A stretch of DNA of 64,000 nt, from NCBI GenBank assembly GCA_964612065.1, contig CAZTCD010000005.1, positions 1 to 64,000 on the forward strand, read 5' to 3'. A program made the translations under genes and the position numbers. Every line of letters starts with the position of its first letter. The stretch's first letter is position 1. Positions 37,785 through 46,671 of this stretch are shown here, piece after piece. The DNA comes from JAKFYM01 sp964612065. Lineage in GTDB: Bacteria; Bdellovibrionota; UBA1018; CAIPTA01. The notes under the pieces are model-generated. The model worked only from the letters and a program-made list of their open reading frames with translations, made no database searches and was not told where the DNA came from.

Positions 37785-39037
37785 GCGTGCACTCCTGGGC
37801 CTGCAGCGCCAGCAGAGCCCGAAAGAAACACCTCACGCAGCAGGATCTCCGCGAGCTTCTCTTTCGTATCCTTGGCGATCTTCCTCACGCTGGCCGCACC
37901 TTCGAAGAGATAGATTTCGTTATCTACCGTATCGAAGCCGATATCGGAGCGGGCCACATTATTGAGGGCCAGAAAATCGAGATGCTTGCGGCGGATCTTC
38001 TCCCGCGCTTTCGCAAACTCCGCTTCCCCCTCCCCCACTTCCGCGGCAAAGCCAAAAAAGATCTGCCCTGCCTTCTTGCGCCGCCCGAGCTCGGCCAGCA
38101 CATCCACCGAGGCATCAAATTCCATGGTGAGCGATCCTTCGCGGCGAATTTTTCCGGCCGCGCGCTCCTTGGGCTGAAAATCCGCCACGGCGGCGGTGGC
38201 AAAAACGCCATGCGCGGAATCAAGATGCCCGAGGCAGGCCTCCAGCATCTCCTCGCCGGTTTCCACCTCGATCACGGTGGCGCCCTCGAGGCGAGAGAAA
38301 CGCGGATCCACCGGGCCTGTCACCAGCACTACCTCGGCGCCGAGGCGTTGCGCGGCCTCCGCAATGGAGAAGCCCATGCGCCCGCTCGAGCGGTTGGTGA
38401 TGAAACGCACGCTATCGATATAGGCGCGGGTGGGGCCGCTCGTAACCAGAATTTTTTTGCCCGCGAGAGGAAGATCCGCTTCCAGCAAGCCAATAGCCGC
38501 CTCGAAAATCTCAGCTGGTTCACTCATCTTTCCAGCGCCTGTTTCCCCGCAGGCGAGATCACCGGCCACGGGGCCCACGAAGCAATAGCCGCGGGCACGC
38601 AGCTTCTCGAGATTCTCCTGCGTAGGGCCCGCCTCCCACATCCGCGTATTCATCGCAGGGGCGATCAGGGCGGTGCCGTGATAAGCGAGGCATTCGGTGA
38701 GAAGGGCATCATCGGCGATGCCGCAAGCGAGCTTGGCCAGGAAGTTCGCGGTGGCTGGAGCCACCACCAACAGATCGCCCCAGCGGGCGAGATCGATATG
38801 GGCGGTGGCACTCATATCGTAGCTCGCATTGCCCTCGCCATGGAGGCTGCGGAGCACGGGCTCGCCGGAAAGAGAATGAAACGTAAGGGGGCCTACGAAA
38901 CGCTCGGCCGAGGCGGTCATCACCACGCGCACCTGATGGCCCTGCTTCTTGAACAAGCGCACGAGCTCACAAGCTTTGTAGGCCGCGATTCCGCCGGTCA
39001 CTCCCACGATGATCTTAAATTTTCTGGGCGAGCGCAT
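37781..39037 (-). CDS. coaBC: bifunctional phosphopantothenoylcysteine decarboxylase/phosphopantothenate-cysteine ligase
   Basis: 418 residues. The N-terminal flavin-dependent CoaC half has GVTGGIAAYKACEL, catalytic His in AHIDLARW, PAMNTRMW and the Cys region GETGAGKMSEP. The C-terminal CoaB half has KILVTSGPTRAYIDSVRFI, AAAVADFQPKE and the basic AAGKIR. Together they convert 4'-phosphopantothenate to 4'-phosphopantetheine. It overlaps coaX upstream by 23 bases and panC downstream by 4. Confidence 0.97.
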   Translation of the reverse strand: MRSPRKFKIIVGVTGGIAAYKACELVRLFKKQGHQVRVVMTASAERFVGPLTFHSLSGEPVLRSLHGEGNASYDMSATAHIDLARWGDLLVVAPATANFLAKLACGIADDALLTECLAYHGTALIAPAMNTRMWEAGPTQENLEKLRARGYCFVGPVAGDLACGETGAGKMSEPAEIFEAAIGLLEADLPLAGKKILVTSGPTRAYIDSVRFITNRSSGRMGFSIAEAAQRLGAEVVLVTGPVDPRFSRLEGATVIEVETGEEMLEACLGHLDSAHGVFATAAVADFQPKERAAGKIRREGSLTMEFDASVDVLAELGRRKKAGQIFFGFAAEVGEGEAEFAKAREKIRRKHLDFLALNNVARSDIGFDTVDNEIYLFEGAASVRKIAKDTKEKLAEILLREVFLSGSAGAAGPGVHA

Positions 39038-39758
39038 AGAGCCCCTCCATCGTGAGCCGCGGCCGGGAATGCGTGATCAGCCTGGCCCGGCCGGAAAGAT
39101 AGCTGCTGTTACCCCCGGTGGCCACCACTGTCCAGGGCCGGGGAGAACCGCGCTCTTCCAGAATGCGAGCCACCATGCCATCCACGAGGGAGGCAAATCC
39201 ATGCAGCACGCCGGAGCGGATCGCGGTTTCAGTATTATAGCCGAGCACAGGCGAATGCTTGGCGAGATCGATCGAGGGCAGCTGCGCGGCTTTGGCCACC
39301 ATCGCTTCATAGGAAACCATCAAGCCGGGCGAGATCGCGCCGCCCGGGAAGCTGCGCCTGGGGCCCACGCCTTCGAGAAGATCAAATTTGGTGGCGGTGC
39401 CGGCATCCACCACGAGCACGGAGCCGGGAAAGGAGAGCGCGCCTTCCAGATTCGCGAGGCGATCCACGCCGAGAGTTTCGGGATTTTCCACGCTCACCTG
39501 AAAGCCCCAAGGAGAATCATGCCCGGCCACGTGCAGGATCCCGGCCCTATCCACCAGATAATCAGCCCAGGCGCGCGTGAGCGCAGGCACCACGGAACTG
39601 ATCACGGCGCGATCGATCGAGCTCGCAAAAATCCCGGTGGCCAAGGGGAGAATATTTTCCCCCGACCGCACGATGCCTTCTTCGGCGAGTGCGCCGTCTT
39701 TTTGGTAGAGGGCCACCTTGGTGCGCGTATTGCCGATGTCTACCAGAGCAATGCTCAT
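39015..39758 (-). CDS. coaX: type III pantothenate kinase
   Basis: CoaX, 247 residues, phosphorylates pantothenate. It belongs to the ASKHA fold, with the phosphate-binding opening ALVDIGNTRTKVALY, the pantothenate-site Asp in GVDRLANLEGAL, and VVDAGTATKFDLL. CoaX needs a monovalent cation and is not CoA-inhibited, unlike CoaA. Its start overlaps the panB stop by 4 bases. Confidence 0.95.
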   Translation of the reverse strand: MSIALVDIGNTRTKVALYQKDGALAEEGIVRSGENILPLATGIFASSIDRAVISSVVPALTRAWADYLVDRAGILHVAGHDSPWGFQVSVENPETLGVDRLANLEGALSFPGSVLVVDAGTATKFDLLEGVGPRRSFPGGAISPGLMVSYEAMVAKAAQLPSIDLAKHSPVLGYNTETAIRSGVLHGFASLVDGMVARILEERGSPRPWTVVATGGNSSYLSGRARLITHSRPRLTMEGLYALAQKI

Positions 39759-40615
39759 TGCGTGATCTCGGTGGAAGCAGAAGAGGAGGTGCCGGATCGA
39801 ACGGCCACCACGCCCTCGGCCTTTTTCGTTTCTCGCACGTATTCGCCGGCCACCTCACGCACCAGGCGCTTCAGATCAAAGCGCGGCTGGGCAAACTTCG
39901 GCGCGCGGCCCGGGCTGTAGCCGAGCAGATCGTTGATCACGAGCACTTCGCCATCACAAACAGAACCAGAACCAATGCCGATCGTGAGGCAGCGAAGCTC
40001 CCGCGTGATCTCCTTAGCCACGGCTTCGGTGGTGCATTCAAGCACGATCGCAAAGCAGCCGGCAGCCTCGAGGGCTTTTGCTTCCCGCAGCAGGCGCTCG
40101 GCATCGCTCTCGGATTTCCCGTGCGTATAGTAGCCGCCCATCTGATGCACGGATTGCGGGGTGAGGCCGATATGCCCCATCACCGGAATGCCCGCGTTCA
40201 CGAGGCGACGGATCGTTTCGCAAAGCTCAGGGCTCGCGCCTTCCACCTTCACGGCATGGGCACCGGCTTCGGCGAGGCAGCGGCCGGCGTTGCGGAGAGC
40301 GTCTTCGGCACAGATTTGATAAGTCATGAAGGGAAGATCGGCCACCACGAGCGCTCGCTTGGATCCCCGCACGGCAGAGGCCGTGTGCGCGAGCATCATC
40401 TCGAGCGTCACGGGCAAAGTGGAGTCAAAGCCGTAGATCACGTTGCCAAGGGAATCTCCGGTGAGGAGGATGTCCACGCCGGCCTCATCGAGGCATTGGG
40501 CGGTAACCACATCGTAGGCGGTGAGCATGGCCACGCGCTCTTTTCCCTTCATCGCAGCGAGGGATCGCAGAGTATGGCGCTTGGCGGTTTTTTCGGAATT
40601 CATCTGCACGCTCAT
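39755..40615 (-). CDS. panB: 3-methyl-2-oxobutanoate hydroxymethyltransferase
   Basis: PanB (286 residues) makes ketopantoate from ketoisovalerate. LLTGDSLGNVIYGFDSTLPVT carries the Mg-binding Asp and the flexible loop, with AHAVKVEG and the catalytic Glu in LECTTEAVA. The ATG at 40615 has GGAGG 7 bases upstream and overlaps the stop of the KARI-like gene. That gene immediately precedes it in the operon. This links the enzyme that makes ketopantoate to a reductase. Confidence 0.97.
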   Translation of the reverse strand: MSVQMNSEKTAKRHTLRSLAAMKGKERVAMLTAYDVVTAQCLDEAGVDILLTGDSLGNVIYGFDSTLPVTLEMMLAHTASAVRGSKRALVVADLPFMTYQICAEDALRNAGRCLAEAGAHAVKVEGASPELCETIRRLVNAGIPVMGHIGLTPQSVHQMGGYYTHGKSESDAERLLREAKALEAAGCFAIVLECTTEAVAKEITRELRCLTIGIGSGSVCDGEVLVINDLLGYSPGRAPKFAQPRFDLKRLVREVAGEYVRETKKAEGVVAVRSGTSSSASTEITQ

Positions 40616-41508
40616 GCGCGTACCTCCTTTGAGGGGCCGGCCGAGGAAACGCCCGGCTGCGGTTTTCTTTTCTTCAAATGGTTCTTGAGGGCTTCGGCGA
40701 AGCTGCCGTCCTCGATATTGTCCCAGAGGGCCTGGGTGCGGATCTCGAGCTCCACTTTGGGCAGAATCGTTTCGGCCGCTTCCATCCCGCCGAAGCGCGC
40801 GGCGGTGGAAACTCGCTCCATCATTCCGTCTACTCCGTGCTCTACCATCATATCCACGATGAGTTTGAGCTCATTGAGGCACTCATAAGAGGCGAGCTCG
40901 CGCGGGATTCCGCGGTTCACGAGAAATTCCGTGGTGTCTTTCACCAGCCGAGGCACGGATCCGCAAAGGATCACCTGCTCGCTCAGAAGATCGCATTTGG
41001 TTTCTGCGGCGAAGGTGGTGTGGATCACTCCCACGCGGGTGAGGCCGATGCCTTCAGCCACGGCGCGCGCCCATTCCCAGGCGGTGCCGCTCGCGTCCTG
41101 ATCCACGGCGAGCGCACCCATCACGCCAGAGCCCGCCACAAAATTCTCGCGCACTTTCTGGCCGATGCCTTTGGGCGCCACGAGCACCACATCGTCTTTT
41201 TTCGAAAAGCGCGGGCGGGTGAAGGTAACCGCGAAGCCGTGAGCGAAAAGGAAGGCTCTGCCCTCTCCGCCTTTGAGGTATTTGTCGTAGAAAGGTGTGA
41301 TCGCTTCGTCGGGCATCAGCAGTGCCACGGCGCCTTTGACAGCTTTCAGCGCTTCGGCGTCAACGAGAGAGAAACCGTCGGCTTTCGCGCGCTCGGCCCA
41401 TTTTCCGCCAGGGCGGCCGGATACGGCCACCTTCCAGCCAGAATCCCGCAAATTGGCAGCCCAGGCTCTGCCTTGATTTCCATAACCAATAAGAGTAATT
41501 TCACGCAT
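40612..41508 (-). CDS. ketol-acid reductoisomerase-like protein, candidate ketopantoate reductase
   Basis: 298 residues from ATG 41508 (GGAG 9 bases upstream). The NADPH-binding GYGNQGRAWAANLRDSG and LLMPDE, catalytic His90 (AHGF), the Mg ligands Asp173 and Glu177 (DLLSEQ) and Glu209 and Glu213 (YECLNELKLIVD) match class I IlvC. It is about 30 residues shorter. It is first in an operon with panB, coaX, coaBC and panC, where panE is absent. IlvC of E. coli has ketopantoate-reductase activity, so this may supply PanE function; it could also be an IlvC that feeds ketoisovalerate to PanB. Confidence 0.8.
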   Translation of the reverse strand: MREITLIGYGNQGRAWAANLRDSGWKVAVSGRPGGKWAERAKADGFSLVDAEALKAVKGAVALLMPDEAITPFYDKYLKGGEGRAFLFAHGFAVTFTRPRFSKKDDVVLVAPKGIGQKVRENFVAGSGVMGALAVDQDASGTAWEWARAVAEGIGLTRVGVIHTTFAAETKCDLLSEQVILCGSVPRLVKDTTEFLVNRGIPRELASYECLNELKLIVDMMVEHGVDGMMERVSTAARFGGMEAAETILPKVELEIRTQALWDNIEDGSFAEALKNHLKKRKPQPGVSSAGPSKEVRA

Positions 41509-41552
41509 GTAAGGGCACTCCGCGTTATCCTCCGTTCTTACCAAGGAAAGCC

Positions 41553-41957
41553 ATGCTGCTCAACTTACTCAAAGCTAAGATCCATCGCGCCACCGTGACT
41601 GAGGCGAATCTCGCTTACGAAGGTAGCATCACGATCGATAAAAACATCCTGGAAGCCTCAGGCATCTATGCTCACGAGCAGGTGCATGTGGTGGACATCA
41701 ACAATGGCGAGCGCTTCATCACCTACGTGATCGAAGGAAAGCCCGGCTCGGGTGCGATGTGCATCAACGGAGCTGCGGCGCGGCTTGTTACTCCCGGCGA
41801 TAAGGTGATTGTGATCGCCTATTGCCAGGTAGACGGGCAAGAGGCGAAGACGCACCGCCCACGAGTAGTGCTGATGGACGATCAGAACGGTATCAAAGAC
41901 GCCTACCAGCTCGCCCCTGTGGCCATCGATCCGGGCCAGCCCCTGCCACGAGCCTGA
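41553..41957 (+). CDS. panD: aspartate 1-decarboxylase
   Basis: PanD (134 residues) makes beta-alanine for PanC. It cleaves itself at Gly24-Ser25 (YEGSITID) to form the pyruvoyl group. AAGGA lies 6 bases before the ATG. The conserved NGAAARLVTPGDKVIVIAYC follows. It is divergent from the KARI-like gene with 44 bases between starts, so the whole pantothenate set flanks one short control region. Confidence 0.97.
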   Translation: MLLNLLKAKIHRATVTEANLAYEGSITIDKNILEASGIYAHEQVHVVDINNGERFITYVIEGKPGSGAMCINGAAARLVTPGDKVIVIAYCQVDGQEAKTHRPRVVLMDDQNGIKDAYQLAPVAIDPGQPLPRA

Positions 41958-41968
41958 GACAAAAGCCC

Positions 41969-43552
41969 ATGATCCACATCATTCCCTGGGAAAGCCTGAA
42001 GAGCCAGCTCCAGGGAGAGCTTTCACTCCAGAGCCACGATCTCAACGATCATGCCGAAGACGCCTCGATCTTCCACGAGCTTCCTCTAGCCGTGGCCTGG
42101 CCCAAAAACCAAAAAGACTGTGAAACCATCCTCGCCTTCTGCCGCGAGCAGAAAGTGCCCATCCACCCCTGGGGCGCCGGCACCAGCCGCGGCGGCCAGC
42201 CGATCGGCCCCGGCCTCGTGCTCAACTTCCGCCGGCACATGAACAAAATCCTCTCCTATAACGAGAGCACCCACGAGCTCGAGTGCGAGCCCGGCGCCTA
42301 CTATTCCGAGGTACAGAAATTCCTGAAAGCCAAGGGGCGCTCTTTCCCTCCTGATCCGAGCTACCACCAGTGCACCATCGGCGGCATGATCGCCAACAAT
42401 GCCGCCGGCATCCATTCCGTGAAATACGGAGGCACCGTGGAGCATGTGCGCGGCGTGGAATTCATCGATGGCGAAGGAAATTTTCACAATAGCGATCAGC
42501 CGGATTCCCTGAGCAGCAAAGTGCGCAGCTTCCTCACCCGGCACCAGGGCGCGATTCACGAGGATTTCCCCGATGTGGAGAAAAATTCCTCGGGCTATAA
42601 CCTCCACCGCGGCTTGGATAGCGAAGGAGAACTCGATCTTCCGAAATTATTCTCCGGCTCGGAAGGCACCCTCGGCCTTCTCACCCGTTGCCGCCTCGCC
42701 ACCGTGCCGATTCCTGCGAGCACCTCACTGGCGCTCCTTTACTTTTCCAGCCTGGAGCTGGCCCTCAGGGCTGCTATGGATCTGCGAAGGTGGGATGTGG
42801 CCGCCTGCGAGCTCGTGGATAAGGTGCTCCTCGATCTCCACCACGCGCACACCGGGGCTCATACCGGGGCCCACATAGCGAAAAACCAACCCCGGCACGC
42901 CAAGCAAATTTCCGCCAATCCCTTTCTCGATCGCTTCTACCAGCTCAAGGCCGAGGCGGTTCTGATCGTGGAGTTCGAGGGCGAGAGCGCGGCCGAATCC
43001 CGGCGCCTGTTGGAGCAAGCCACGAAAGAAATGCTTCCGAGGCCCGAGGCGCTGCACCTCGCCGCCGATGAAACGGAAACCTCCCTGATCTGGGACCTGC
43101 GCCGCCATACTTCGCCGATATTGAACCGCCTCGAAAACGGCAAGATCACGATCAAGCCGCTCTGGGGAGTGGAGGATGTTTCGCTTCCTCGCCAGAATTT
43201 TCTGCCTTATGTGGAAGAGCAGAAAGAAATCTTCGCGCGCTTTGGCCTCACCTGCTCCTTCTTCGGCCATGCCGCAAGCTGCAACCTGCATATTGATCCG
43301 TTGGCGGTGGATCCCCGCCAGGCCCGAAAAGATCAGGAGCTCGCCCGCCTCTATGATGAGGTGGCCGACGAAAGCTTCAAGCTGGTGATCAAGCATGGCG
43401 GTGCCATCAGCGGGGAGCATGGCGATGGGCTCCTTCGCACCAAATACCTGCCGCTCCAATACCCCCGCACTTACCCGCTTTTCGCAGAGCTCAAAGCGCT
43501 CTTCGATCCCCATGCTATTCTGAATCCGGGCAAAATCGTGCTCGTGCATTAG
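41969..43552 (+). CDS. FAD-linked oxidase, GlcD/D-lactate-dehydrogenase family
   Basis: 527 residues from ATG 41969, 12 bases after panD. The earlier in-frame start lies inside panD and has no family sequence. The FAD-binding PCMH domain has PIHPWGAGTSRGGQPIGPG and GGMIANNAAG with a following KYGGTVEHV. The C-terminal domain has SFFGHAASCNLHIDP and GGAISGEHGDGLLR, where the histidines bind substrate or metal in D-2-hydroxyacid dehydrogenases. It probably oxidises D-lactate, glycolate or a similar 2-hydroxyacid; the electron acceptor is unknown. Confidence 0.88.
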   Translation: MIHIIPWESLKSQLQGELSLQSHDLNDHAEDASIFHELPLAVAWPKNQKDCETILAFCREQKVPIHPWGAGTSRGGQPIGPGLVLNFRRHMNKILSYNESTHELECEPGAYYSEVQKFLKAKGRSFPPDPSYHQCTIGGMIANNAAGIHSVKYGGTVEHVRGVEFIDGEGNFHNSDQPDSLSSKVRSFLTRHQGAIHEDFPDVEKNSSGYNLHRGLDSEGELDLPKLFSGSEGTLGLLTRCRLATVPIPASTSLALLYFSSLELALRAAMDLRRWDVAACELVDKVLLDLHHAHTGAHTGAHIAKNQPRHAKQISANPFLDRFYQLKAEAVLIVEFEGESAAESRRLLEQATKEMLPRPEALHLAADETETSLIWDLRRHTSPILNRLENGKITIKPLWGVEDVSLPRQNFLPYVEEQKEIFARFGLTCSFFGHAASCNLHIDPLAVDPRQARKDQELARLYDEVADESFKLVIKHGGAISGEHGDGLLRTKYLPLQYPRTYPLFAELKALFDPHAILNPGKIVLVH

Positions 43553-43599
43553 CTCGTGCGATAAACGATTTTTCTTGTATCATTGCGATAGGAGGTTTC

Positions 43600-44640
43600 A
43601 TGGCAGAAACCAATACTCTCTTGGCTGCGATTAGCGTGGCATCCCTCGGCCTCGCCGCCTTCGCTCTCTTTCGCAGACCCAAACAAGACAACTCCGCCCT
43701 CCAGATCCTGCAAAGCCAAGTGGCCCAACTTTCAGCCCAGCTCAACGAGCGGATGAAAGAAACCACGGGCGCCCTGCACTCCACCCAGAGCGCCATGGGC
43801 CAGCGCCTCGATCATGCTGCTTCCGTGGTGGCTCTGCTCGAGCGCAAGCTCGGCACTCTCGAGGAATCGAACCGCCAGATTTTTTCCTTGGGAGAAGGCC
43901 TGCAGGAGCTGCGCGATGTGCTCAAGAGCCCCAAACTTCGCGGCTCGATGGGAGAGTTTTTCCTGGAAGATCTTCTTAGCCAGATCCTGCCTCCGGCGCA
44001 CTTCCGCACCCAGCATGGCTTCCGCACCGGGGATGTGGTGGATGCCGCGATCCTCCTCGGCGATTCGCTCGTGCCTATCGACTCCAAATTTCCGCTCGAA
44101 AGCTACCTTCGCCTCGCCCAGCTGCCCGAGAGCGAGGCCGATCTGAAGAAAAAAGAGCGCCGCGCTTTTGAGGCCGCGATCCGCCGCCACGCCGATTCCA
44201 TCGCCCGGAAATACATCCTGCCAGAGGAGGGCACTCTGGATTTCGCGCTGATGTATATTCCCGCGGAGGGAGTGTTTCACGAATGCATTCTGCGCGAGGA
44301 GGGAGGCGAAGAGTCCCTGCATTCCTATCTCCTCTCCCGCCGCGTGATTCCCGTTTCTCCCCACTCCCTCTTTGCCTATCTCCAGGTGATCGTGATGGGC
44401 CTTAAAGGCCTGCGCATGGAGAGCCAAGCGAAGAAAATCTGGCAGGATCTGCGCCGTTTGCAGGGAGATCTCGGGCGCTTCCGCGAAGAATATTCGGTGC
44501 TCGGCCGGCATTTAAGAAACGCCGCCGGAAGCTATGAGGAGAGCCTGAAAAAAATCGAACGCTTCGAAGCCGGGCTCACGGGGCTTGAAGCCGGTGAGCA
44601 GGAAAGCCCGGAAGGAGAGCTCGATGGCCCTCGCGCGTAG
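43600..44640 (+). CDS. rmuC: DNA recombination protein RmuC family
   Basis: 346 residues. A short membrane anchor (LAAISVASLGLAAFALF) precedes a coiled coil and the RmuC nuclease-like domain: KLRGSMGEFFLEDLL, GDVVDAAILLGDSLVPIDSKFPLESY and DFALMYIPAEGVFHE. AGGAGG is 5 bases before the ATG. RmuC limits inversions at short inverted repeats in E. coli, which is notable in a region with several such repeats. The VanZ-like gene overlaps its 3' end by 17 bases. Confidence 0.92.
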   Translation: MAETNTLLAAISVASLGLAAFALFRRPKQDNSALQILQSQVAQLSAQLNERMKETTGALHSTQSAMGQRLDHAASVVALLERKLGTLEESNRQIFSLGEGLQELRDVLKSPKLRGSMGEFFLEDLLSQILPPAHFRTQHGFRTGDVVDAAILLGDSLVPIDSKFPLESYLRLAQLPESEADLKKKERRAFEAAIRRHADSIARKYILPEEGTLDFALMYIPAEGVFHECILREEGGEESLHSYLLSRRVIPVSPHSLFAYLQVIVMGLKGLRMESQAKKIWQDLRRLQGDLGRFREEYSVLGRHLRNAAGSYEESLKKIERFEAGLTGLEAGEQESPEGELDGPRA

Positions 44641-45001
44641 GATAGCGGGCTGGATCCTGGTAGCAGGTTATATGGGCCTGATCTTCCATCTCAGCTCCAA
44701 GCCTGCGATCGAAATTCCTCCTCTCTTCCCTCATCAGGATAAGGTGTTTCACCTCTGCGAATACTTTGGTCTCGGATTCCTTTCCGCGTTTGCCTTCGAT
44801 CGCGGCTCGATCCGGAGCCGCTTCCTTTTCGGCTTCTTGCTCGCTTCCGTGTACGGCATCAGCGATGAGATCCACCAGAGCTTCGTGCCCGGCCGCGACG
44901 CTTCCGTATGGGACTTTATGGCCGATGCGATCGGCGCCTGGATAGGCGCGTGGGCCTACCTCCGTGCCGAAATTTTCGTGCGTAGCCGGCGAAAAGATTG
45001 A
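44624..45001 (+). CDS. VanZ-like integral membrane protein
   Basis: GGAG 6 bases upstream supports ATG 44624 (125 residues). Hydrophobic segments (ILVAGYMGLIFHLSS; YFGLGFLSAFAF; FLFGFLLASVYGI; GAWIGAWAYL) suggest about four membrane helices. The VanZ signature appears as HQDKVFHLCEYFGLG and DEIHQSFVPGRDASVWDFMAD. The biochemical role of VanZ-like proteins is poorly known. It overlaps rmuC by 17 bases. Confidence 0.9.
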   Translation: MALARRIAGWILVAGYMGLIFHLSSKPAIEIPPLFPHQDKVFHLCEYFGLGFLSAFAFDRGSIRSRFLFGFLLASVYGISDEIHQSFVPGRDASVWDFMADAIGAWIGAWAYLRAEIFVRSRRKD

Positions 45002-45031
45002 GCCTTTTGTTCCTACTGCCGATAAATAGGC

Positions 45032-45628
45032 ATGAGGAATTTCTTTGCCATAGCTGCCGTATTGCTGCTTTTGAGCCTGGCTCCGGCCGCTCTGAAGGCC
45101 AATGAGGCGCAAAAAAAAGTGGCGAACCCCGCACCTGTAGCCCGATCTGCGGCTCCCGCCGCTTCGCCCCCTAAAGTCATCTACAACCTCCGTAACCTGA
45201 AACCAGTAGGGCTGAGTGAGATCACCGAGGGAGGCCGTAGCCGCGAACTACTGCAATTCAAGAACGAGCAAGGGAAGCAGAACCTCCTCTATGAAGAGGT
45301 AAGTAACCTGGCGGCGCTGAAACAGATCAACCGCTTGGCTCCCTTCATGGCCAGCACCGTTCACACTTGCTCTATCGATCTGGAATGCCGGGAAAAGGCT
45401 TTTTGCACCGACAACTGCCGCAGCCTCTTCTACGAGCTCACCAATCTGCCGGCTAATACCCCTGCTACTGCCGCAAATTCGGATAAAAACAATTGCGAGA
45501 TGCGCGGATTCACCTGCGTGATCGAACAAGACGGGCCGCGGGCGCCTGCCGCCAGCCAGGCAACGGCACCGGTAGCCGCTTCCCCGGCCGCCGCTCCGCC
45601 TGCCACTCCTGCGGCAAAAGGGCCCTGA
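45032..45628 (+). CDS. exported cysteine-containing protein of unknown function
   Basis: 198 residues with signal peptide (FAIAAVLLLLSLAPAALKA|NE), an Ala/Pro-rich linker, a mid domain, six cysteines (VHTCSIDLECREKAFCTDNC and NNCEMRGFTCVIE), and an Ala/Pro-rich tail. Close cysteine spacing suggests a compact disulfide-bonded domain. It lies 3 bases before the next gene, so the two are likely coupled. No family recognised. Confidence 0.7.
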   Translation: MRNFFAIAAVLLLLSLAPAALKANEAQKKVANPAPVARSAAPAASPPKVIYNLRNLKPVGLSEITEGGRSRELLQFKNEQGKQNLLYEEVSNLAALKQINRLAPFMASTVHTCSIDLECREKAFCTDNCRSLFYELTNLPANTPATAANSDKNNCEMRGFTCVIEQDGPRAPAASQATAPVAASPAAAPPATPAAKGP

Positions 45629-45631
45629 TCC

Positions 45632-46201
45632 GTGGGCGAGCCGGCCAAAGACCAGAAAAATTCCTTTATCGAGAAGCTCAAAGAGAAGCAGGAAAACCAG
45701 CGCGCTCTGGTGCAAGCAATCGATGATCTCGCCGTGGAACAGAAGAAGCTCGTCTTCGCGCGCATACAATTCGCAGTGGTGATTCTCGGATTCATCGGAG
45801 CCTGCTGGTACAGCTTTGATGCCATCAAACCGCACATCAGTTCCCTCTGGACAGAAACCTGGACTCCCCCGAAGGCCACCAACCAGTTGCTCGAGGAGCT
45901 GACTACGGTGAAGTCAAAAAAGGCCAAGCTGGGGGAAGATGCGGTGCTCCCCTCCCCCAAACAGGAACGAGTGGCCGCGAGTTTTGTAAGCCCCTTGCCG
46001 GTAACGCAAAGCTATGACGAATTTTATACCACATTCCGCCCTCCTCCCCCGGAGGCCGCCGAGCGTCTTGCCGCGGAATTCCTAGGGCAATCCGTTTCCG
46101 CCCCCACAGCGGAAGATTATAATAGCTTGAATCAGCTACCTTCCGAGGTAGTGGAGCTGGATCGCATGGTGCAGCTCGACAATGGAAGAACGCAACGGTA
46201 A
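45632..46201 (+). CDS. single-pass membrane protein with N-terminal coiled coil
   Basis: 189 residues from GTG 45632. About 45 charged helical residues (FIEKLKEKQENQRALVQAID) come before one transmembrane helix (FAVVILGFIGACWYSF), then a periplasmic or extracytoplasmic Lys/Pro-rich tail. The topology is probably N-in. It is sandwiched between two exported proteins in one direction, so the three may act together at the envelope. Function unknown. Confidence 0.7.
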   Translation: MGEPAKDQKNSFIEKLKEKQENQRALVQAIDDLAVEQKKLVFARIQFAVVILGFIGACWYSFDAIKPHISSLWTETWTPPKATNQLLEELTTVKSKKAKLGEDAVLPSPKQERVAASFVSPLPVTQSYDEFYTTFRPPPPEAAERLAAEFLGQSVSAPTAEDYNSLNQLPSEVVELDRMVQLDNGRTQR

Positions 46202-46226
46202 ACAAGAATCATTCTTCGGAGCCCGA

Positions 46227-46598
46227 ATGAAAAAACATAGTCTTTGGATCTTCTTCTTTTTCCTCGCAATCCCCGCTTTCGCGGCACAAAAGCCTGCGAA
46301 AGAAAAAAAGCTCAAGCTCACTCCTCCTGGCCAGAAAGCCCAAACCACGGAGGATCCCGGCTCAGCCACGCGCCTTCTTTATGAAGACCCCAGAAACAAA
46401 TATTCCCTCACGGCGGGGGCCGACAAAAAAACTCCCGATGGCCCGGTGCGCGCCACTTGCACAGACAATATGGGAATGATTTACAAAAAGGGCGATGCCG
46501 GTTACGACAGCTGTCTGAGAACCTTGAACAGTCAGGCTCCCAAGCTTCCGGGCGATGACAAACGCCCCAATAGCGTGGGGATCACGATCGGGAACTAA
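46227..46598 (+). CDS. small exported protein of unknown function
   Basis: GGAG 6 bases upstream supports ATG 46227 (MKKHSLWIFFFFLAIPAFA|AQ), giving about 123 residues. The mature chain is Lys/Pro-rich, with two cysteines in ATCTDNMG and YDSCLRTL. It lies shortly after the membrane protein in the same direction. The upstream in-frame ATG (46182) would overlap that gene and hide the leader. Immediately after its stop lies an imperfect AACCGGACA...GGCCG repeat. Function unknown. Confidence 0.65.
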   Translation: MKKHSLWIFFFFLAIPAFAAQKPAKEKKLKLTPPGQKAQTTEDPGSATRLLYEDPRNKYSLTAGADKKTPDGPVRATCTDNMGMIYKKGDAGYDSCLRTLNSQAPKLPGDDKRPNSVGITIGN

Positions 46599-46671
46599 CC
46601 GGACAGGGGCCGAACACGGGCCTGACACAAACCGGACACAGGCCGGAAACGAATGGGAAAATAGAAAACTG

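Noticed and set aside
37556..39055. Plus-strand frame of 499 residues over coaBC
   Set aside because: Antisense to a clear CoaBC with both functional halves.
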